Shown in pieces: positions 55,601-64,000 of a DNA stretch of 64,000 bases. The translations under genes and the position numbers were made by a program. The stretch's first letter is position 1. Each line of letters opens with the position of its first letter. A model generated the notes under the pieces. It worked only from the letters and a program-made list of their open reading frames with translations, did not search any database and was not told where the DNA came from. Origin of the DNA: Silene conica (lineage: Eukaryota; Streptophyta; Magnoliopsida; Caryophyllales; Caryophyllaceae); the NCBI GenBank assembly GCA_029255685.2, contig CM055311.2, forward strand, positions 6,639,031 to 6,703,030. Reading direction: 5' to 3'.

Positions 55601-55889
55601 GAAGCAGTGGAAAGAGTTGTGAGGGAGAAGAGATGTCGACATAAGGGTTTGGTGGTGGGGTTTAAGTAGTCCTTTTTCTTACTTGAGTCGGGTCATTAGT
55701 TGTGAACGGGTTTTAAGTCGGGTTTGATTTAAGCCAAGTTATTAACATCTTAAGAAATTAAGGTTTCTTAAGACGGATCTTAACGGAACATTTAAAAATA
55801 ACTTAACAATTTATATTAAAATATTATTTTATTCCGTAAAATAAATTAAAACTCTTAAAATATAATTTACGAAAATGCGGGATGTTACA
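52668..55889 (-). repeat. LTR-A right LTR (5' LTR)
   Basis: 3222 bp, a near-identical twin of 46210-49431 at a fixed offset of 6458 bp. Examples of differences: 46452 region A/G, GGGGGTTTTTC against GGGGGTCTTTC, ATATACATG against ACATACATG, AGATGAGG against AGATAAGG. It contains the same hairpin array at 53335-53928 and the GC-rich hairpins at 54224-54518. Confidence 0.95.
53335..53928. repeat. Hairpin array, ten units, LTR-A right LTR
   Basis: The same ten units as 46877-47470, essentially unchanged. Confidence 0.93.
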
Positions 55890-58328
55890 GTACTAGGATC
55901 GATAGAAACCGTGTTACGCAGTAAAGCAGAATCAGGGTAGCTAACACTCACATACCTTTGAAATTTTACCACAAATTTAATATATTTACAACAATGTAAA
56001 CAATCAGGAAGCTCATAGTTCATACTCGACAAATTGGAAGGTTTCATGCTCTTAGTCACATTATAGAAGTAGAATCATATTTTAGAAAAGACATAGAGCA
56101 AAATTAATTACCGTAATGAAATAGGGAACATCGACATATTTCACAAGGTATACCCAAATCATAGACTTACATGACCGTGTAGCATTCTCAGATATCGATA
56201 AGTTAACAAAATCACTTAGGTACATTTCCCGTCCACTCACATTACATCATTTATCATGAAACTATTACTATATACGACTTGCAAAATAAGGGTTTTATGC
56301 AATGCGCAACAATTAACATTCAGGCAGGATTTCATCGACACATAGCTACAGGATAGTCATATTGCAAACAATCACCATAATTATTAAACATCAAGCTTTA
56401 TCCTGATTTATCACTTTGAAAATATTTTTTTTTAAAAAAAAAAAAAAAAAAATTTGAAACATTGAAAGGGTAGCTTGTGACAATTTATAAACACGAATCA
56501 AAGACAATTTTACAAGTTATAGATCGAATCAAGACTACACGGTGACATTCTGACTCTCCTTTACTAAAACATTGTTCTTGTAGTTCACGAATTATGAAAA
56601 CAAAATTAACGATAAAAGTAAACGAATTCACCAGACTAGTACTTCCATAAATCATATGTCAACAATTGATAATTCAACGCATCGTGATCAGGTCCTAATA
56701 TAATAATATGCAATTCACTGTATGGTATAACAATATATTTGAAAAGGTATAAAGGTTATAATCACAGAAAACTAGACAGAGGTAACCCTTCAATATACGA
56801 GAGAACATCAACCAGATTCATATTGTTCAAATATTCACAATTACATATAACCATTAGATTACTATATAATGCTAATAAGCTTACCAGTTAAATTTCATTC
56901 TGCCACTTGGCAATACTCTTCTCAGATAATCATACTTTTGACATCACATAGTTCACATTGGGTTAAACTTTTATATGAAACTTTCGTATCTCACAATTCC
57001 ACCAACTAAACATTCTGCAGCTACTTACAAGAATCATAATTAAATAACAGTGAGCTAACATGCGAGCGGTTAAGATTTTTAGAAAAAGTAAGGATTAAAT
57101 AATCGTAGAAACAGAATCGAAAGCATATCCCAAGGGAATTATTTAATACCATTTTCATAACTCAAACGGTCTGAACAAGAACTTTACAACAATTCAACCG
57201 AAAATTAGGCACTCGCATGAATCACAATTAATTAACGACTCATTAAGATCTTACATGGCTTATCATCTTGAAAACGTAAACGCATATTCGGAGCAGTAGA
57301 GGTGGAGTTATGCATAAACAATAACCAAGTTTCAAATGATTTCTTTCACAAAAAGGATGGGCCAAAACAGGACTGTGCAGTAATAATCTAACCACTGTCA
57401 ACTAAAAGATTTATTTCTCTCAAAATATAACTCCTATTAACATAAAACAAAAGCATTGTAGACCCAACTCAAGGGGTTATCATGCATAAAATTTTCATAC
57501 TCAAATATGGACCATATTTAATATGACAGTCCGTACAAACAAGGTAACATTCTAAAAGTTTATTTAAAATTTTGGTTCCGTTACAATTCACATTACTACA
57601 TCGAAACTCAACCATTTATCCTCCGAAACGCGTTGACGTATCATTTGAAGCATAAACATTGCACCATATTAATATTTATTCCTCATTCCAACTGTAATCG
57701 TCATCTAGGGCACAGTCAAGATTTCGAGAAACCAACCAAATAACTCAATACTTGTACACACATATACGAATGTAACTCATAACTACATGTCACTTATGGC
57801 TTGGGACAACACATTCCGCATATCACTAGACAGGGATTACTAATTTATATAAGTCTGATCATTCATTTTCAAATACCAACAATATATTACATAGATACGA
57901 TAGCCATTCAATTCCAGATAATCATATGACCACTTCAAAATATCAAAATCATATGATCACATTACTCTTAACCATGACTCAACAAATACAACTCTCAAAC
58001 TCTGATAATTTCAATTCAATCACCCATATCAATCCACAGTTCATATTGCACATATCCTTAATCAGAACCCACATATGACTTACCTCGTTTTCTCCTGCAA
58101 GAAGGTTAGCATAATATAACCAGGTCACTATATAGTCTACCCCACTCTTCAATTACTCTCCTTGGGTTCCCGAGACAGAACCGAAAGGGCCCAGGTTTGG
58201 TGTGAGGGGGCCCCTAACTCATCCCGTTCCCTTTTTGGGGCTCCTATCAGTTTCATCTCGGGGTTCATTTTATTAGACTCTTCCTACGTTCATTATCATT
58301 CATTTGTTTTAAGCCTAAGGATCGTTTT
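55890..58328 (-). mobile_element. LTR-B internal region, PBS-side part
   Basis: Continues the LTR-B interior after the nested LTR-A element. 57088-58343 is nearly identical to 1-1253, showing two LTR-B copies in the window. There is an A-run of about 20 near 56433-56451. No coding frame is supported. Confidence 0.86.
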
Positions 58329-58340
58329 GCTCTGATACCA
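58329..58340 (-). promoter_or_regulatory. LTR-B primer-binding site
   Basis: Minus-strand TGGTATCAGAGC, three bases from the 5' LTR at 58344. The same site is at 1238-1249. Confidence 0.93.
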
Positions 58341-59520
58341 CTTTGTAACACCCCGATTTATTAAGGAGCCTTTAGCAAGACATCCTCAATAAATTGAGCT
58401 GTTACCATCTCGGAATATCCGAGGTAGTGAATAACAAAGTAAACCAAACCAAAGTACTTTATATAAAAACTGATAAAATTTAAACTTTGATGTTACAAAT
58501 ACTACACAGCGGAAATAAAGTACAACTAATAACTACAACGCAGGTGATCTACATCTAAGTCGGTCCATCCAAGTGCTCACGCCATCCCATGCTCCCACAG
58601 CACCACCTTTCCTGTCAAAACTGCTCCCCATTACGGATCATCACAGGTGTCACACGAATACACATGGTCAACCACGAGGTTGAGTAGAGGAAAAGTAAAT
58701 AACCAAACATTACCATAAATAGAAAGTCAATCATCTCCACTCCGAATCACAAGACCCATTATTCTCCGCACCGATTCGCAAGACCCATTAACTCCGCGCC
58801 AATCACAAGTGTAAAACCCCTCGCGAAAGCGGAAATATAAACACACAAAAGTACCAAAAATTGCAGCGGAATTAAAACTTTTTAAAGATAAAACATGCGA
58901 GAAGTCTTAGGCTGAAACGTAAACTGAAACTGAAACCAAATAGATAAGTAACAGTTCTAAGTACTGAAATGAAATATATACACAGCCTGGGATGGAACAT
59001 CCCTACAGGCACCAAAACGAATGTAACAAACTACGAGTCCAGCTAAACGACATAAGGTAAGTCATGATGAACGGATCATCGCTCGCTAGCTCTCGTGAAC
59101 CCCGATCTCCAATCCTGCATGTACCTACATACATGAAAACATGTACGCCACAATCAGTGGGGAGTAATTAGAGTTCTCCTAGTCACCTTTTGTGACAACA
59201 CGTAACATATAAAACAATACAGAATACTCCAACATATAACAACATGTGAAGCATAAACATCTCATCAATTGATCTCATATTAACATGCCAACTCTAGTGC
59301 ACGGCTCTCAACCAACTTCATAAACCGTTAGGAAGGAGAGCCGGTTTCCCTACTGGTTACCCAGTCGGGGGGTCTTCCAATCCAACTATTTATGAAACCG
59401 AACTAAGAGTCACCCAATGCCTTGGATGATCAAACCAAACTCAAACCGATATACATTTACTCATCAATAACAATATCCATGTCTGACACGTACCAACTCA
59501 AGGCAAGCAGATAAATTCAG

Positions 59521-60090
59521 CAAGTAAAAGGTTCAGCGGTCAACTTAAGACATAACCTAATACCAAAACGTTCAGCAAGTGAAAAGGTTCAGCGGTCAAC
59601 TTAAGACATAACCTAGACACCAAACTTTCAGCAAGCAAGGACTCAGAGGCCAACTTAAGGCATGGACCTGCCAATCAGCAAGACACTAGACTCAGCGGCC
59701 AACTTAAGGCATAGACTAGCATCCAAAAGTAAAGGACTCAGAGGCCAGCTTAAGGCATGTCCCTTCACCACATCACAAGGTACTAAACTCAGAGGCCAGC
59801 TTAAGGCATGTTCTAGCACCAAACATTTGCACTCCGGGCAAGGTGTCAGTTCCTTAGCTACCCCGTTGTGCAGCTGCTCTACTCGTCAGACTCAGAGGCC
59901 AACTTAAGGCATGTTCTGACGCGATCACTATCACACATGTCTGAACTCAGAGGCCAGCTTAAGGCATGTTCCAGACACGACAAACATACACATATAGGGC
60001 TCAGAGGCCAACTTAAGGCATATCCCCATATATGACAAACAACTCACGTATTAAGTTCAGAGGCCAACTTAAGGCATAACTTAATACGCA
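59521..60090. repeat. Hairpin array, ten units, solo LTR
   Basis: Ten units with the cores AGCGGTCAACTTAAGACAT (first two) and AG(A/C)GGCCAACTTAAGGCAT (the rest). Inner triplets GTC/GAC and GCC/GGC pair; outer arms pair, e.g. CATATAGGG with CCCCATATATG and CGTATTAAGTT with AACTTAATACG. It has the same unit number and order as the LTR-A arrays but different inner stems. Confidence 0.93.
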
Positions 60091-60374
60091 TCAATACAAT
60101 ATCAACCAAAGTCTATGAACTAATCTGTAGTTCTACTTTTCTTATCCTCTAATCAACACTTAACTGGCCCCGAGAACTAAGTTGAGGGAGAGCCGGTTTC
60201 CCTTTCGGTTACCCGACCGGGGGGTCTCTATCCTTACTCCATTCCCGAACCCAATATGATGTTGCCCGTACACCGGGGACCTCACATACATGTCACAGGT
60301 ATACAAAACGAGTTTCATTCAAAACCGATCAACTGTTTAAAAGTTACGATCGAAAAACAATAAAAATCCATCAG

Positions 60375-60775
60375 GGGTCCCCAGCCGGTCGGCAGGCAGC
60401 CGGTCGGCCGGCTGGTGACCTCTCAGCCTTCTTCTTCTTTTAAAACCGAGAACACACAAGAAAGTGTTCCCAGCCGGTCGGCAGGCAGCCGGTCGGCCGG
60501 CTGGGAAGACCTTCCCAAGCCTTCACAAAACTCGTAACCATTCCCCAAATGCGCTCCCAGCCGGTTGGCAGGCGGCCGGTCTACCGGCTGGGCTCCCTTC
60601 TATTCTATGTTCATCGCAAAAACGCACTATACAAGGAAAATGACCACCAGCTGGTCGGCAGGCAGCCGGTCGGCCGGCTGGCAGTCCCAAGGCCTATTTC
60701 TCAAAATTTCGAAAAATACCCAAACTGCTCTCCCAGCCGGTCGACCGGCGGCCGGTCGGTCGACCGGCTCAGAGA
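60375..60775. repeat. GC-rich CCAGCCGG...CCGGCTGG hairpins, five units
   Basis: Units near 60380, 60470, 60556, 60647 and 60733. The last has the longer form GCCGGTCGACCGG ... CCGGTCGGTCGACCGGC. The overlapping ORFs with PVGRR-type repeats are by-products. Confidence 0.9.
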
Positions 60776-63638
60776 GCCTGTAACGCAAAATCGCAAAATC
60801 ACAATATGAGGAAAACTTCATGAATCGACACAACAATTCAAGCAAGACTACCATTAATGGTTTCCCAACATTATCAAACACCAAATACAACTAATCTACC
60901 AGCACATAAATCCCATAACAATCCTTGAGCAATTATATCAAGTATCCGTCTTAACTTTATGAAAAACTGAAAATAACATATGAACATGTTTCAACATCAA
61001 AGGGCATGAATTTCTCACATAGGAACAATCCTAAACATGTTACTAAGTCCGTAAATCATCAAACTTAAACCAAATTCAGAAACCATAACAAGATCAACAA
61101 CAAAAGTGCTAATATTCACAAATAGGCCGAGTTTCTCATTATCGTCACCTCTCAAGCTAATCCGGCTAAAGATCGTCTTCAACAACGTAGCTATCGGTCT
61201 CTGGATCCTCTAAGCCAACACCTACAAGCATAGAAACGGATTTTAAGCCCTTAAAACGGAATTAAGAGAAAACAGCCCGTTTTTCAAAGTCGACGAAATG
61301 AAAAACGAAAGTGATGGATGACTAGGAAATCGAACGAGGATTCCGAAAATGTACTTACTTTTGCGATTTGAAGAACGGATGATGAAGAATTTCACAAAAG
61401 AAAGAGAGGTTTTATGGAGGTTTTAGGAGAAATTGATTAACAGTGGAAATGAGTTGAAGGGGAAGCAATATGTCGACATATGTGATTTTAGGGGTTTAAG
61501 TAATTGTCCTTTCCGTAATAAATGAAACGGGTTAGGATACTTGAGCGGATATTTAAGTTAGGAACTTAACCTTACCAAGTTTGTATTCGTCTTAAGGACT
61601 TAAGGTTCTTAAGACGGATCTTACTTTTAATTTAAAATCTTTCGAAACAAACTATTAAAATATTATTTTATACGTAAAATAATTTAAAATGCTTAAATTA
61701 GATTTTACGAAAATACGGGATGTTACAACAAGACCCATTATCTCCGCACCGATCACAAGACCCATTACTCCGCACCAATCACAAGACCCATTAACTCCGC
61801 ACCAATCACAAGACCCATTACCTCCACACCAATCACAAGACCCACTATTCACCATCTCGAATCGTATCACAGAATATAACATCAATAAAACAATATATCA
61901 TTCATTCAGTAATAATATGAACATTGTTAACAACGATCAATAACTCATCATCAGGCATAATGTATTCCCCTACCTCAACTTGCAGAAGCGCAGACAAATC
62001 CAAAGCTCGATAGAATGTTCCACACGAAAACCGCTACCTAAACATGTATTCGTAACGAATTAATAACTTCCCGAACCCCATAAACAAACCTCACTTGCTA
62101 TAAATAGAAACCTTCCAAAAGTGGAAAGTTCCATAAATAGAAACTTTCCCAAAATAGAAACTCCCATGACTCACTAATTTCCCGACTCGTACATTTAATC
62201 AAAACGAAGCAATAACCAAAACAATAATAATATATAGTATTAAACAATGATAATCTACCCAATAATAATATTAGTATTAAGAATAATATCACTAAATAAG
62301 AATATTGATAACAATAATAATAACAAAAATTAATAATAATATTAACCATACAATTAACAACCGCCATAATTATACTAATAATAATATAATTAATAAAAAC
62401 AAAATTAATAAAACAATGACAAAAAGAACCCCAACAACCCTTACAACAAATCACGACTCCAACCCAACGAAAACCCTTTACAACCACCGTACCACGCCCC
62501 CACAGCCATCAACAACCACCTGCCACCGTACCCAACACCTCCCTGAGCACCTATGACCACCGGCAGTAGGGTCGACTGTCAACAGCGAGATGAACCAGAC
62601 CCTTAAACCGGCCTGGTTCCTCACTCAGCCACCCTACCAGCCTGATTTGCGAAGGCTGCTGACGACCCCACAATCCAAACCACCACCTGCAACCACCACC
62701 AAAACCACCCCAGACATCAGACTATAACCCACGGTGGTACCACCGTGTCGACCTCCCCCGAGTCAACGGTGGTACCACTCCCAAACCACCACTGTAAACC
62801 CGTAACACCAGACCTTGCGACAACAGAAGACGAGCAGAGGCCACGAACACCACAATTGACACCACCCTAACCGCCTAAACCTAACATGACAGCCACCACG
62901 ACACTCCCCCGACCACCACCATCCGTCGACTCCAAAAACCCAGCACAAACGCTAACAGAACTAGACTCGAAACACCCACACAAAATAACACGTAAACGAC
63001 TCTGATCTGAAACATAATTAAACGGGTTGTCTCAGGCAACAAAACCACCACGACTGGTGGTTCCTGGTGGCCAACGGTGACCCATACCGTGGTCCAAACA
63101 CCACTATTAACATCGTAGGTTATGATTAGACAAAGACCTGAACCCGTAGCCATGAAATATACATACGAAAAGTTCCTGAAAACAACAGGAAACGCAGAGA
63201 AGAAAGAAAACGTGCTGACATACTTACTTCGTATAGGTTTCGACCACCCTTAGACTGCTCTATGGCCACCGTGAAAACCACCTATGTATCCTCTGTTATG
63301 ACGGCTGTAGATTAGTGTGTTTGTCTGAGAGCTAAGGTAGCTAGGTTTTGGTTTTCTGACTTGTAGAAAGTGACGGCCTGCTAGGGTTGGTGTTTGTTTG
63401 AAAAAGAAAAGAAATGTGAGGTATGGGCTGAGATGTGCACGCAACTCGAGGCCCATAATATCCCCTTGGTCTCGAGTTCGAACCCCCTTGTCAACACAAT
63501 CCATTACTACTTGATTAAAACATAACAACTCAATTAAAAGGACGCAAAACTATAGATATCATAATTAAATTTTCGATGCTTATTTAACGAATAACCCGTC
63601 ACAATTAAATAATTTGAATAATAAAACAGGTTATTACA

Positions 63639-64000
63639 TGTCAGGTCCAGAGGTGAACTTAACACATATCCTGACACGCCACAAGCAAAACACGTAATGG
63701 GTCCAGAGGTGAACTTAACACATATCCCATCACGCGACATACAAAACACGTAATGGGTCCAGAGGTGAACTTAACACATATCCCATCACGCGACATACAA
63801 CTCAACCATTAACATCCAAAGATAGAAACCAACCTATAGCTCTAACTTCTTAAACCACTAAACAACACTTAATTGATCCCGGGAACTAAGATGAAGGAGA
63901 GTCGGTTTCTCTTTCAGTTACCCGACCGGGGGGTCTCTATCCTCACTCCATTCCCGAACCCAATATAGTGTCGCCCATCCTCCGGGGACCTCAAACACAT
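63639..64000 (-). mobile_element. LTR-A-type LTR, outermost copy, right part
   Basis: Continuation of 40864-41956 after the LTR-B insertion; hairpin units 8-10 lie at 63639-63790, making ten in total. Unit 8 has the TGTCA target as part of its outer stem (GTGTCAGG ... CCTGACACG). The GAGAGTCGGTTTCTC ... CCGGGGGG element follows at about 63896. It runs off the window. Confidence 0.9.

Larger units (their letters stand above)
46210..55889 (-). mobile_element. Complete LTR-A retrotransposon, non-autonomous, young
   Basis: Two LTRs of equal length (3222 bp each) that differ at only a few bases, an internal region of 3236 bp, a PBS (52654-52665), a PPT (49432-49443) and a perfect target duplication GTACT (46205-46209 and 55890-55894). 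The internal region has no gag/pol frame; the longest ORFs are about 100 codons without recognisable motifs. The very similar LTRs point to recent insertion. LTR ends are TGTAACATCCCGC and GCGAGGGGTTTTACA on the minus strand. Confidence 0.94.
58810..61727 (-). mobile_element. Solo LTR of an LTR-A subfamily
   Basis: 2918 bp from TGTAAAACCCCTCGCGAAAG to ATACGGGATGTTACA, with a perfect target duplication ACAAG (58805-58809 and 61728-61732). It is a subfamily distinct from 46210-55889, clearly diverged in the GC-rich and 3' parts. It has its own ten-unit hairpin array and five GC-rich hairpins. Confidence 0.94.
41957..63638 (-). mobile_element. Complete LTR-B retrotransposon carrying two nested LTR-A insertions
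   Basis: Both LTRs, a primer-binding site, a polypurine tract and a 5-bp target duplication TGTCA (41952-41956 and 63639-63643) are present. Without the nested insertions it is about 9.1 kb: two LTRs of 2371-2372 bp and an internal region of about 4.3 kb that has no gag or pol frame, so it is non-autonomous. PBS and PPT positions place it on the minus strand. It inserted into the hairpin array of an LTR-A-type LTR. A hairpin next to the PPT (GAACTTCGTCCCGAAGTTC) is of the kind often seen in plant Ty3/gypsy chromoviruses, so a Ty3/gypsy origin is my inference. Confidence 0.93.
58344..63638 (-). repeat. LTR-B right LTR (5' LTR), split by a solo LTR
   Basis: Pieces 58344-58809 and 61733-63638 add up to 2372 bp, against 2371 in the left LTR. 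The split lies in the CACAAGACCCATT tandem array. It ends AACAGGTTATTACA, followed by the TGTCA duplication. Confidence 0.94.

Overview
The window looks like repeat-rich nuclear DNA from a flowering plant. The evidence is TTTAGGG telomere-type repeats, a FAR1/MULE-type transposase gene, an Au-type SINE, Helitron ends, Stowaway- and Tourist-like MITEs, a Sirevirus-type Ty1/copia fragment, and long LTRs whose primer-binding sites match initiator-Met tRNA. The style of some short repeats reminds me of Caryophyllales, but I cannot establish the species.

Layout. 1-2158: truncated end of a non-autonomous LTR retrotransposon (called LTR-B here). 2159-9360: a possible MULE terminal repeat, a small two-part gene, an intact 838-aa FAR1-like/MULE transposase gene on the minus strand, and telomere-like tracts on both sides of it. 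9365-26400: a cluster of small genes encoding one family of exactly 90-residue proteins that I do not recognise. Six are intact (two plus, then one plus, then three minus); one has a one-base deletion and one is a 3' fragment. The outer members form an imperfect mirror image, and a 3.9-kb Helitron carrying a SINE sits inside the array. 26978-27484: a 168-aa protein gene of unknown function with its own TATA box. 27.6-36 kb: tRNA-like repeats, a decayed copia gag gene split by a solo LTR, a Helitron fragment and four MITEs.

36.7-64 kb is a stack of nested retrotransposons. A Sirevirus 3' end (LTR, env-like ORF, end of pol) was entered by an LTR-A family element. That was entered by a complete LTR-B element (41957-63638, target duplication TGTCA). 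LTR-B was in turn entered by a complete LTR-A element (46210-55889, duplication GTACT) and by an LTR-A-type solo LTR (58810-61727, duplication ACAAG). Neither complete element has visible protein-coding capacity, so both must have been moved by enzymes from other elements.

Two signals stand out. The first is the 90-residue gene family, with fixed length, shared invariant residues and a telo-box-like leader in most copies. The second is an array of ten hairpin-forming units in every LTR-A-type LTR, where both the outer stem and an inner 3-bp stem change in compensating pairs between units and subfamilies. No host gene of known pathway, rRNA, functional tRNA or CRISPR array was found.
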